Assembly (NCBI GenBank): GCA_963776225.1
Contig: CAVZLL010000003.1
Span: 1,136,867-1,200,866, forward strand
From: Bog-756 sp963776225
Lineage (GTDB): Bacteria > Actinomycetota > Acidimicrobiia > Acidimicrobiales > RAAP-2
DNA: 64,000 bases
Direction of reading: 5' to 3'
Under the pieces are notes generated by a model. That model was not told the DNA's origin. It saw nothing but the letters and a program-made list of their open reading frames with translations, and made no database searches. Positions 33,389 to 41,147 of the stretch are shown here, piece by piece; within the stretch, counting starts at the first letter, position 1, and each line of letters opens with the position of its first letter. The position numbers and the translations under genes are program-made.

Positions 33389-33934
33389 GTGTTCGTCCTC
33401 TTCGGCCCCGGGGGAGCCGGCAAGGGGACCATCGCCTCCCGGCTGGTGGCCGAGGATGCCAGCCTCCGCCTGAGCCGGTCGTGGACCACCCGCCCACGCC
33501 GGCCCGGTGAGCCCGAGGACGCCTACGTGTTCGTCGACCGCCCGGTCTTCGAGGCCCGACGGGCCGCCGGCGGGTTCTTCGAATGGGCGGAGTACCTCGG
33601 GAACCTCTACGGGACGCCGACCGTCGAACCGCGACCCGGACACGATCTGCTGCTCGAGATCGATCTCCAGGGGGCCCGGCAGGTGCGGGCGCTGCGCCCC
33701 GATGCGACGCTGATCCTGCTGCTCCCCCCCTCGGTCGACGTGCAGATCGAGCGGATGCGCTCCCGGGGCGACGACCAGGCCCACATCGCCCGCAGGCTGT
33801 CGGAGGGGGCGGAGGAGGAGCGGTCCGGACGTGAGATCGCCGACCACGTGGTGGTCAATCGCACGGTCGACCAGGCCGCTGCCGAGGTGGCCGGTATACT
33901 GGAGCGTCGCCGCACCACCCGGACCGCGGGGTAG
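33389..33934 (+). CDS. gmk: guanylate kinase
   Basis: Phosphorylates GMP to GDP; 181 aa. The P-loop is GPGGAGKGT, with Gly-Gly in place of the more usual Ser-Gly. GMP-binding parts are SRSWTTRPRRPGE and FFEWAEYLGNLYGTP, and EIDLQGARQVR follows. GTG 33389 is the first plausible start in frame and gives a slightly short N-terminus; no ribosome-binding site is visible, so it may depend on mihF translation 44 nt upstream. Confidence 0.94.
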   Translation: MFVLFGPGGAGKGTIASRLVAEDASLRLSRSWTTRPRRPGEPEDAYVFVDRPVFEARRAAGGFFEWAEYLGNLYGTPTVEPRPGHDLLLEIDLQGARQVRALRPDATLILLLPPSVDVQIERMRSRGDDQAHIARRLSEGAEEERSGREIADHVVVNRTVDQAAAEVAGILERRRTTRTAG

Positions 33935-34009
33935 GCCGCGCGCCGGACCGCCGGACGCAAGGGACGGGGCGGGCGACACCGACGCCGACGAGATGTCAGA
34001 AGGATCGTG

Positions 34010-34378
34010 ATGGCCCAGAACCAGACCACCCTGATGGACCCGCCGATCGAGGACCTCCTCGACAAGGTCGACTCGAAGTTCACCCTCGTCGCCCTCGCGT
34101 CCCGCCGGGCGCGTCAGGTCAACAGCTACTACAACTCCTTGGGCGAGGGGCTCGGCGTGGTGGTGCCGCCCCAGGTGGCCTCTGCGTCGGGCAAGCCGCT
34201 CTCGATCGCCTTCGAGGAGGTCGCCGAGGGCAAGGCGACCTACTCGCGACCCGATCCGGAGGAGCTGGCTCGGGCGGAAGCGGCCGCCCTGGCGCTCCTC
34301 GAGGGAGAGGGCACGGAGGGAGAGGCGACCGAGGCGGTCGAGGCCGCGGAGACCTCGCCGCCGGAGACGATCGTCTAG
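34010..34378 (+). CDS. rpoZ: RNA polymerase omega subunit
   Basis: Omega stabilises beta-prime during polymerase assembly; 122 aa. The core PPIEDLLDKVDSKFTLVALA with SRRARQVNSYYN is the actinobacterial form. The last ~35 residues are a Glu/Ala/Thr-rich tail, probably disordered. ATG 34010 is preferred over the adjacent GTG 34007, with AGAAGG about 6 nt upstream. A TATACT at 33895-33900 inside the end of gmk could be an extra promoter. Confidence 0.94.
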   Translation: MAQNQTTLMDPPIEDLLDKVDSKFTLVALASRRARQVNSYYNSLGEGLGVVVPPQVASASGKPLSIAFEEVAEGKATYSRPDPEELARAEAAALALLEGEGTEGEATEAVEAAETSPPETIV

Positions 34379-34430
34379 CAGGCGTATCCGGACCGCGGCG
34401 CGGCCGGGTACTCCGACCGGGGGGTGGGTC

Positions 34431-35231
34431 GTGGCAGAGCCGAGTCGCGGCGACGGGGCGCAACCGGACGGCCTCTGGGACGGCCGCACGCCGTTCGTGG
34501 TGCTCGGTGTGTCCGCGGGCATCGCCGCGTACAAGGCCGTCGAGGTCTGTCGCCGCCTGGTCGATGCAGGGATCCACGTCGCACCGGTGCTGACCGATCG
34601 GGCGACCCGGTTCGTGGGCCGGGCCACCTTCGACGCGCTCGGCTCCGAGCCCACCCAGACCAGTGTCTGGGACGAGGCGTCACCCATCCCGCACACCCGG
34701 CTCGGCCGTGCCTGTGATCTGGTGGTGGTCGCGCCTGCGACCGCCGATCTGCTCGCCCGGTACGCAGCGGGACTCGCCGACGATCTGCTCACCGCAACCC
34801 TGGTGGCGACTGCCGCCCCGGTCGTGGTGTGCCCGGCGATGCACACCGAGATGTGGGAGCACCCGTCGGTCCGTCACAACCTCGAGGTGCTGACCTCCCG
34901 CGGGGTGACCGTGATCCCGCCCGAGGAGGGCCGCCTCGCCGGCGGGGACGTGGGAGCCGGGCGGATGGCCGAACCTCCGGTGATCGTCGCCGCGGTGCTC
35001 GAGCTGCTCGGGGGGGACTCCCGGGCGGCCCCCGACGCGGGACGCGATCGGGGAAGGGCGCCCCCGGCGGCAGCAGGTCCCGCCTGGCAGGTGTGCGGGT
35101 GGTGGTCTCGGCGGGCGGGACCCGGGAGCCGATCGACCCGGTCCGCTTCATCACCAACCGGTCGTCGGGAAAGCAGGGTCACGCCCTGGCCGCCGCGGCC
35201 CGACGGCGCGGGGCGGAGGTCGTCCTGGTGA
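34431..35231 (+). CDS. coaC: phosphopantothenoylcysteine decarboxylase part (CoaC) of a split coaBC
   Basis: The first ~195 residues are the FMN-dependent CoaC (PPC decarboxylase) domain: VLGVSAGIAAYKAVEVCRRL, then VVAPATADLLARYAAGLADD, and the substrate-recognition PAMHTEMWEHPSV. In Actinobacteria this is normally fused to CoaB. Here the frame loses homology after about 35010 (GAGCTGCTCG then a G7 run at 35010-35016), and the last ~65 residues to the stop at 35231 read the coaB sequence out of frame. A single missing base between 35010 and 35090 would restore one coaBC gene. Confidence 0.9.
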   Translation: MAEPSRGDGAQPDGLWDGRTPFVVLGVSAGIAAYKAVEVCRRLVDAGIHVAPVLTDRATRFVGRATFDALGSEPTQTSVWDEASPIPHTRLGRACDLVVVAPATADLLARYAAGLADDLLTATLVATAAPVVVCPAMHTEMWEHPSVRHNLEVLTSRGVTVIPPEEGRLAGGDVGAGRMAEPPVIVAAVLELLGGDSRAAPDAGRDRGRAPPAAAGPAWQVCGWWSRRAGPGSRSTRSASSPTGRRESRVTPWPPRPDGAGRRSSW

Positions 35232-35776
35232 CCGCGAGCCACCTGGGGGGACCGCCGGGGGTCACCGTCGACCGGGTGGAGACCGCCGCCGAGATGGAGT
35301 CGGCAATGCTGGCCCGTGCCGCAGACGCGGACGTGGTGGTCATGGCCGCCGCGGTGGCCGACTTCCGCCCGGCCTCGGCCGCGGGGACCAAGCTGCACAA
35401 GGCGGACGGGATCCCCGACCTGGTGCTCGAGGCGACCCCCGACATCCTCGCCGAGCTCGGGCGGCGGCGTCGCCGCGGCCAGGTGCTGGTCGGATTCGCT
35501 GCGGAGACCGACCTGCTCCCCGAGCGGGCCCGGGCGAAGCTGGCCGGCAAGAAGGTCGATCTGATGGTGGCCAACGACGTCTCGGCGGACGGGGTGGGGT
35601 TCGACCACGACACCAACCAGGTGACCATCTTCGGCGCCGACGGTTCGGTCGAGGCGGTGCCCCTGGCCAGCAAGGACATGGTGGCCGACGCCGTGTTGGA
35701 TAGGGTGTGCGCGCTGTTGTCCCCGGAGGGCCGGGGTCCCGACGACCGAACGGAAGAATGGACCACCTGTGAGTAG
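35093..35776 (+). CDS. coaB: phosphopantothenate-cysteine ligase part (CoaB) of a split coaBC
   Basis: CoaB domain, joining cysteine to phosphopantothenate in CoA synthesis. Conserved parts are VVVSAGGTREPIDPVRFI, NRSSGKQGHALA, MAAAVADFRPA, KLHKADGIPDL, LVGFAAETDLL and VANDVSADGVGF. It is in a different frame from CoaC. GTG 35093 is the first start inside the conserved region and gives 227 aa, so a stand-alone CoaB is conceivable; a frameshifted fused gene is more likely because both halves are complete and contiguous. It overlaps metK by 8 nt. Confidence 0.9.
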   Translation: MRVVVSAGGTREPIDPVRFITNRSSGKQGHALAAAARRRGAEVVLVTASHLGGPPGVTVDRVETAAEMESAMLARAADADVVVMAAAVADFRPASAAGTKLHKADGIPDLVLEATPDILAELGRRRRRGQVLVGFAAETDLLPERARAKLAGKKVDLMVANDVSADGVGFDHDTNQVTIFGADGSVEAVPLASKDMVADAVLDRVCALLSPEGRGPDDRTEEWTTCE

Positions 35777-36965
35777 CCGATACACCTTCACCTCGGAGTC
35801 GGTGACCGAGGGCCATCCGGACAAGATGGCGGACCAGATCTCCGACGCGGTGCTCGACGCGATGCTGGCCGACGACCCGGACAGCCGGGTTGCGTGCGAG
35901 ACCTTGTTGACCACCGGCCTGGTGCTGGTCGCGGGGGAGATCACCACCACGACCTACGTGGACATCCCGAAGCTGGTGCGCCAGACGGTGCTCGACATCG
36001 GCTACGACGACGACGCCTACGGAATCGACGGGAACACCTGCGGGGTGATCGTCTCGTTGGACGAGCAATCACCCGACATCGGGCAGGGTGTGGACAAGGC
36101 CTTCGAGGTCCGGGCGGGCACCGGAGGCGAGGATCAGCTCAACGCGCAGGGCGCCGGGGACCAGGGGATGATGTTCGGCTACGCGTGCGACGAGACCCCG
36201 GACCTGATGCCCCTTCCGGTGTGGCTCGCCCACCGGCTGGCCCAGCGACTCGCCCAGGTCCGCCGCGTCGGCACGCTGCCCTATCTCCGTCCCGACGGCA
36301 AGACCCAGGTCAGTGTCGGCTACGAGGACGGGCGCCCGGTGGCCCTCGAGACGGTGCTCATCTCGACCCAGCACGATCCGGGCATCGACCTCGAGACCCT
36401 GCTGCTGCCCGATCTGCGGAACAACGTGATCCAGCCGCTGCTCCCGCCGCAGCTGGACGTCTCCGGGCTCCGGGTCCTGGCCAACCCGACCGGCGTCTTC
36501 GAGCTGGGCGGTCCGCACGCCGATACCGGTCTGACCGGGCGCAAGATCATCGTCGACACCTACGGCGGGATGGCCCGCCACGGCGGTGGCGCGTTCTCGG
36601 GCAAGGATCCGTCCAAGGTCGACCGCTCGGCGGCGTATGCGGCCCGCTGGGTGGCCAAGAACCTGGTGGCTGCCGGAGCGGCCACCCGCTGCGAGGTCCA
36701 GGTGGCCTACGCCATCGGGGTCGCCCGGCCGGTGTCCGTGCTCGTCGAGACCTTCGGCACCGAGCGCACCGACCCGGTCCAGATCTCCCGGGTGGTCGAC
36801 GAGGTCTTCGACCTGCGCCCGGCCGCCATCGTGCGCGATCTCGATCTCAAGCGCCCGATCTACCGCAAGACGGCGGCCTACGGCCACTTCGGGCGCTCGG
36901 AAAAGGAGTTCACCTGGGAGGACACCTCCCGGGCCGACGACGTCAAGCAGGCGCTCGGACTCTGA
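35769..36965 (+). CDS. metK: S-adenosylmethionine synthetase
   Basis: Makes SAM from methionine and ATP; 398 aa. Signatures: FTSESVTEGHPDKMADQISD, GAGDQGMMFGYACDETP, and the P-loop-like GGGAFSGKDPSKVDRSAAY. GTG 35769 lies inside the end of coaB (8-nt overlap), leaving no space for a SAM riboswitch of its own. SAM feeds the methylations in the window, such as TsnR and menaquinone completion. Confidence 0.97.
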   Translation: MSSRYTFTSESVTEGHPDKMADQISDAVLDAMLADDPDSRVACETLLTTGLVLVAGEITTTTYVDIPKLVRQTVLDIGYDDDAYGIDGNTCGVIVSLDEQSPDIGQGVDKAFEVRAGTGGEDQLNAQGAGDQGMMFGYACDETPDLMPLPVWLAHRLAQRLAQVRRVGTLPYLRPDGKTQVSVGYEDGRPVALETVLISTQHDPGIDLETLLLPDLRNNVIQPLLPPQLDVSGLRVLANPTGVFELGGPHADTGLTGRKIIVDTYGGMARHGGGAFSGKDPSKVDRSAAYAARWVAKNLVAAGAATRCEVQVAYAIGVARPVSVLVETFGTERTDPVQISRVVDEVFDLRPAAIVRDLDLKRPIYRKTAAYGHFGRSEKEFTWEDTSRADDVKQALGL

Positions 36966-37015
36966 GCGGCGGCTCCGCCACTCCCGCGCCGGCCGCGGAG
37001 GGGCCGCCCCGCCGT

Positions 37016-38779
37016 GTGGTGCGGGTGGCGCCCGACGTCCCCGCCATCCACCGCCGGTTCGACTACGCGGTGCCGGCGGCCCTGGAACCCGCGGTCACGG
37101 TTGGCGCCCGGGTGCGGATCGGACTCCACGGGCGCCGGGTCGGTGGGTGGGTCGTCGAGGACGGGGTGACCCCGACCGCCGGGGTGCTGACCAAGGACCT
37201 GGCCGGGTCGAGCGGTCTCGGCCCCCCGCCGACGGTGGTCGCGCTGGCCGAGTGGGCGGCATGGCGGTGGGCCGGCCCGCTCACCTCGTTCCTCGGGACC
37301 GCGTCTCCGGACCGGGTGGTGCGCTCGCTCGGGCCGCCGGCAACCGGTGCGCCGGGTCGGCCTCCGGCCTCTCCCGGAGGGGGCGCGGTCGCCCTGGTGG
37401 GCGAGGTCCTGGACGGTGGCGGCCCGGCGGTCGTCCGGCTGGCTCCCGCGCTCGACGCCGGTCGGATCGTGCTCGAGGTCGTCCACCGGCTCGGCCCCGC
37501 CGGCGTCCTCGTCGTGGCGGCCTCCCGGACCCGGGTCGTCGGACTCGCCGGCCGGCTCCGTGCGGCCGGCGTGCCGGTGGCGGTCCTCCCCGACGAGTGG
37601 GCCCTGGCGCGACGCGGGACGACCGCCGTGGTCGGCACCCGCCGGGCGGCATGGGCGCCGCTCGAGCGGGTACGCGCGGTCGTCGTGCTCGACGCGCACG
37701 ACGAGGCCCACCGCGAGGAGCGGGCGCCGACCTGGTCGGCGGTCGACGTGGTGCTCGAGCGCGGGCGACGCGACGCCGCCCCGGTCGTGCTGGTGAGCCC
37801 CTGTCCGCCGGTGACACTCCTCGGGGTCGCACGGTCGGTGACCACCGACCGTGCGGTGGAGCGCAGCGGCTGGCCGCGGGTCGAGGTGGTCGACCGCGCC
37901 GGAGACGATCCGAGGACGGGACTCTTCTCCGAACGGCTGGTCGCAGCGGGCCGCGCCGAGCTCGGCCGGGCCGGCGGCCGGGTGGTCTGCGTGCTCAACC
38001 GCACCGGGAGGGTCAAGCTGCTGGCCTGTTCCGCCTGTGGCGTGCTCGCCCGCTGCACCCGCTGCGGTGGCGCGGTGGGCCAGGCGGACCGGAGCGACCG
38101 GCTCTCCTGCCGGAGGTGCGGCGAGACCCGCCCGGCACTGTGCGCGGCGTGCGACTCGACCCGTCTCAAGACCCTCCGGATCGGCGTGGGCAGGGCGGCC
38201 GAGGAGCTGGCGGCCCTGCTCGGCACCGGGTGCGTCGAGATCACCGCCACGGCAACCGAGGACGCCGTGTCCGAGACCACCCGGCTGGTCGTCGGCACCG
38301 AGGCGGCGCTCCACCGGGTCGAGCACGCCGGCCTGGTGGCGTTCCTGGACTTCGACCAGCACCTGCTGGCGCCGCGGTTCGCCGCCAGCGAGCAGGCCCT
38401 CGCCCTCCTGGCCCGCGCCGCCCGGGTGGTCGGCGCGCGGTCCTCGGGTGGACGGGTGCTCGTCCAGACCAGGCTCCCCCGGCACGAGGTCCTGCAGGCC
38501 GCCGCGCAGGCCGACCCGGAGCTGGTGGCCGCACCGGAGCGGGACCTTCGCCGCCGACTCGGTCTCCCTCCCTTCGGTGCGCTCGCACTCCTCTCCGGTC
38601 CCGGTGCGGAGGCCTACGCCGCCGGGCTCGCGGGGGTCGGCGATCTGGAGGTCTCCCCGCTGGACGCCGACCGGTACCTGGTCAGGGCCGCCGATCACGC
38701 CGCCCTCGCCGACGGGCTGGGCTCGGTGGCCCGCCCGCACGAGCGGCTGCGGGTCGAGGTCGACCCGGTCGACGTCTGA
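37016..38779 (+). CDS. priA: PriA-like primosomal protein without Walker A
   Basis: Primosomal protein N' of the actinobacterial type, 587 aa. The N-terminal 3'-DNA-binding domain starts VVRVAPDVPAIHRRFDYAVP. Four CxxC pairs at about 338/341, 347/350, 365/368 and 376/379 form the zinc-binding insert. The helicase core is degraded: no GxxGxGKT stretch is found where Walker A should be (near 140-150), though a DEAH-like LDAHDEAHREER remains at 225-236. It may act in replication restart without ATP-driven unwinding, as proposed for other Actinobacteria. GTG 37016 is 12 nt after GGAGGGG; GTG 37019 is equally possible. Confidence 0.88.
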   Translation: MVRVAPDVPAIHRRFDYAVPAALEPAVTVGARVRIGLHGRRVGGWVVEDGVTPTAGVLTKDLAGSSGLGPPPTVVALAEWAAWRWAGPLTSFLGTASPDRVVRSLGPPATGAPGRPPASPGGGAVALVGEVLDGGGPAVVRLAPALDAGRIVLEVVHRLGPAGVLVVAASRTRVVGLAGRLRAAGVPVAVLPDEWALARRGTTAVVGTRRAAWAPLERVRAVVVLDAHDEAHREERAPTWSAVDVVLERGRRDAAPVVLVSPCPPVTLLGVARSVTTDRAVERSGWPRVEVVDRAGDDPRTGLFSERLVAAGRAELGRAGGRVVCVLNRTGRVKLLACSACGVLARCTRCGGAVGQADRSDRLSCRRCGETRPALCAACDSTRLKTLRIGVGRAAEELAALLGTGCVEITATATEDAVSETTRLVVGTEAALHRVEHAGLVAFLDFDQHLLAPRFAASEQALALLARAARVVGARSSGGRVLVQTRLPRHEVLQAAAQADPELVAAPERDLRRRLGLPPFGALALLSGPGAEAYAAGLAGVGDLEVSPLDADRYLVRAADHAALADGLGSVARPHERLRVEVDPVDV

Positions 38780-38812
38780 GCAGCGACGAGACGACACGTG
38801 GGTACCGTCCCG

Positions 38813-38824
38813 TAGAATGGTGTG
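38813..38824 (+). promoter_or_regulatory. leaderless promoter of def (TAGAAT-N6-ATG)
   Basis: TAGAAT at 38813-38818 ends 6 nt before ATG 38825, in a 45-bp gap after priA. It fits a leaderless def transcript. Confidence 0.65.
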
Positions 38825-39370
38825 ATGCCCGCCTACTCCGTGCGCACCTACGGCGACCCGGTCCTCCGACAGGTCGCCCGCGAGGTCGACCACGTCGACG
38901 GCGCGCTGGCCAAGCTGGTCGACGACATGGTCGAGACCATGTACGCGTCGGAGGGGGCCGGACTCGCCGCTCCCCAGGTCGGGGTGCAGAAGCGGGTCTT
39001 CGTGTACGACGTGGGGGAGGGACCCGAGGCGATCATCAACCCCGAGATCGTCGAGTCGGAGGGGGACTGGTACCACGACGAGGGCTGTCTCTCCATCCCC
39101 GGGCTGCGTCTCGGGATCGTCCGACCCCGCCGGGTGCACCTGCGCGGGCTCGATCTCGACGGGAACGAGCGGTCGCTCGACGGCGACGAGTTCCTCGGTC
39201 GGGTCTTCCAGCACGAGGTCGATCATCTCGACGGGGTGCTCATGCTCGAACGGCTCGGCGACGACATGCGCAAGCAGGCGCTGCGCGTGCTCCGCGACCG
39301 CGCCCTCGGCCTCGACACCTCGGCCATGGAGGCCAAGCTGGTCTCGGCCGGCAGCGACCGCGAGGTCTGA
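38825..39370 (+). CDS. def: peptide deformylase
   Basis: Metal-dependent removal of the N-formyl group from nascent proteins; 181 aa. All three motifs are present: GAGLAAPQVGV (motif 1), EGCLSIPG with the metal Cys (motif 2), and QHEVDHLDGVL with two metal His and the catalytic Glu (motif 3). GTG 38822 is also in frame, but ATG 38825 fits the -10 spacing. It pairs functionally with fmt, 66 bp downstream. Confidence 0.97.
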   Translation: MPAYSVRTYGDPVLRQVAREVDHVDGALAKLVDDMVETMYASEGAGLAAPQVGVQKRVFVYDVGEGPEAIINPEIVESEGDWYHDEGCLSIPGLRLGIVRPRRVHLRGLDLDGNERSLDGDEFLGRVFQHEVDHLDGVLMLERLGDDMRKQALRVLRDRALGLDTSAMEAKLVSAGSDREV

Positions 39371-39436
39371 CACCCGGGTGGACCGCCCCCGCTGCCGCGA
39401 CCGGCTCCGGACGCGGGACAGCTAGCGATCGCGGTC

Positions 39437-40336
39437 ATGGCCCGTCTGGTGTACCTCGGCACCCCCGATGCCGCCGTCGCACCGCTGCGGACGTTGGTCG
39501 AGGCCGGCCATGACGTCGCCCTGGTGGTCACCCGCCCCGACCGGCGGCGGGGGAGGGGGAGCGCGCTGGTCCCGAGCCCGGTCAAGGCGGCGGCCCTGGA
39601 ATACGGGCTGGCGGTCACCGACGACCTGCTCGACGCCACCGCGGTCGGCGCCGAGCTCGGCGTCGTGGTCGCCTACGGCCGGATCGTCCCCGTCGCCGTG
39701 CTCGACCAGCTCCCGATGGTCAATCTCCACTTCTCCCTGCTGCCACGATGGCGGGGTGCAGCTCCGGTCGAGCGGGCGCTGCTGGAGGGGGACTCGGAGA
39801 CCGGGGTGTGCCTGATGGCCGTCGAGGCCGGTCTCGACACCGGCCCGATCTACGCCCGGGAGGCCACCCCGATCGGTGAGGAGGAGACGGTCGACGAGCT
39901 CCGGGCCCGGCTGGTCGCGATCGGCTGCGCGCTGCTCGACGAGCACCTGGCAGGAGGGCGCGCCGGGCTTCCCGTCCCCCGGGACCAGGCGGGTACGCCG
40001 AGCTACGCGGAGAAGATCCTCCCCCACGAGCTCGAGCTCGACTGGGAGCGGCCCGCCGTCCACCTGCGCAGGGTGGTGCGACTCGGTCGTGCCTGGACGA
40101 CGTTCCGGGGGCGGCGGGTCCGGGTCCTCTCGGCCGCCCCGGGAGGCGACGGCGACCGGCCCGACACCGAGGTCGGTCGGCTCACCCCCGGGTCGTTGCG
40201 CGGCGCGCTGGTCGGGGCCGGCGAGGGGACGGCGATCCGACTGCTGACGGTCCAGCCGGAGGGTGGGCGACCGATGGAGGCGACCGCCTGGCTCAACGGG
40301 GTGCGGGCCTCGGCGGAGGAGCGGCTCGGCAGCTGA
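39437..40336 (+). CDS. fmt: methionyl-tRNA formyltransferase
   Basis: Formylates initiator Met-tRNA with 10-formyl-THF; 299 aa. The N-terminal Rossmann-like domain opens LVYLGTPDAAVAPLRTLVE. The catalytic part shows VVAYGRIVPVAVLD, NLHFSLLPRWRGAAPV with the active Asn and His, and GVCLMAVEAGLDTGPI. The C-terminal OB-like domain begins near LELDWERPAVHLRRVVR. In mycobacteria rsmB (sun/fmu) follows fmt; here rpe follows directly. Confidence 0.96.
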   Translation: MARLVYLGTPDAAVAPLRTLVEAGHDVALVVTRPDRRRGRGSALVPSPVKAAALEYGLAVTDDLLDATAVGAELGVVVAYGRIVPVAVLDQLPMVNLHFSLLPRWRGAAPVERALLEGDSETGVCLMAVEAGLDTGPIYAREATPIGEEETVDELRARLVAIGCALLDEHLAGGRAGLPVPRDQAGTPSYAEKILPHELELDWERPAVHLRRVVRLGRAWTTFRGRRVRVLSAAPGGDGDRPDTEVGRLTPGSLRGALVGAGEGTAIRLLTVQPEGGRPMEATAWLNGVRASAEERLGS

Positions 40337-40398
40337 GGTGAGCCGTCGGTTGCCGCCCGCGGGGCCGACGCAGGCCTCGTGCGAACGGACGGTCCCGG

Positions 40399-40412
40399 TA
40401 GGCTCGGGCGCG
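40399..40412 (+). promoter_or_regulatory. possible leaderless promoter (TAGGCT-N8-ATG) before rpe
   Basis: TAGGCT at 40399-40404 is followed 8 nt later by ATG 40413. That ATG reads MVAPESP and then leaves the rpe frame at a C6 run (40428-40433). The promoter placement suggests that 40413 is the true rpe start. Confidence 0.5.
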
Positions 40413-40437
40413 ATGGTCGCACCGGAGTCCCCCCGAC

Positions 40438-41106
40438 CTGCGGGTCGCACCCTCGATCCTCTCGGCCGACTTCGGAGACCTCGCGGGGGCGGTCGAGCAG
40501 GTTGCCGGCGGGACCGACTGGCTCCACATCGACGTGATGGACGGTCACTTCGTGCCCAACCTCACGGTCGGTCCGCCGGTGGTGGCGTCCCTCCGGGCCC
40601 ACAGCGGGCTCTTCTTCGACACCCATCTGATGATCACCGACCCGGCCCGGTACCTCGGCGCGTTCCGCGACGCGGGAGCGGACGGGTGCACCGTGCACGT
40701 CGAGGTCGGCGAGACCGCCGCCCTCATCGCCCAGATGCGCGACCTCGGCCTCCGGGTCGGGCTGGCCGCCAACCCGGACACCCCCTTCGACGCACTCGAG
40801 CCCTACCTGCCCGTGGTCGACCTGGTGCTCTGCATGACCGTCTTCCCCGGCTTCGGCGGGCAGTCGTTCATGGCGGAGGTCCTGCCCAAGGTGGCCCAGG
40901 TCCGCGACGCCGCCGACACGGCCGGTCTCCGCCTCGACGTCGAGGTGGACGGCGGGATCGACCGGCGGACGGTGGTCCGGGCGGCCCGGGCCGGAGCCAA
41001 TGTGTTCGTGGCCGGCTCGGCGGTCTTCGGCGCGGACGACCCGCTCGGCGCGGTCTCGGCCATCCTGACCGCGGCACAGGCCGAGCGGGCCGGGGTCATC
41101 CCCTGA
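40438..41106 (+). CDS. rpe: ribulose-phosphate 3-epimerase, start region disrupted
   Basis: Interconverts ribulose 5-phosphate and xylulose 5-phosphate; TIM barrel with a metal site. Conserved parts are RVAPSILSADFGDLA, WLHIDVMDGHFVPNLTVGP, DTHLMITDP, MTVFPGFGGQSFM and EVDGGIDRRT. The conserved N-terminus starts at CTG 40438, with no ATG, GTG or TTG after the in-frame TAG at 40399; the next start codon, GTG 40534, would delete the metal and substrate strand. Removing one C from the C6 run at 40428-40433 would join ATG 40413 to this frame as MVAPESPDLRVAPS. Either a CTG start or a frameshift is needed. Confidence 0.88.
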   Translation: MRVAPSILSADFGDLAGAVEQVAGGTDWLHIDVMDGHFVPNLTVGPPVVASLRAHSGLFFDTHLMITDPARYLGAFRDAGADGCTVHVEVGETAALIAQMRDLGLRVGLAANPDTPFDALEPYLPVVDLVLCMTVFPGFGGQSFMAEVLPKVAQVRDAADTAGLRLDVEVDGGIDRRTVVRAARAGANVFVAGSAVFGADDPLGAVSAILTAAQAERAGVIP

Positions 41107-41147
41107 CCGCGCCGCCCCGACCCGGACCCGGGGGGGACACCGGGTGG

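Noticed and set aside
35010..35016. Programmed -1 ribosomal frameshift in coaBC
   Set aside because: A G7 run could slip, but no downstream pseudoknot was recognised and no precedent is known for coaBC; a missing base is simpler.
35700..35768. SAM riboswitch before metK
   Set aside because: metK starts inside coaB, leaving no leader in which a riboswitch could fit.
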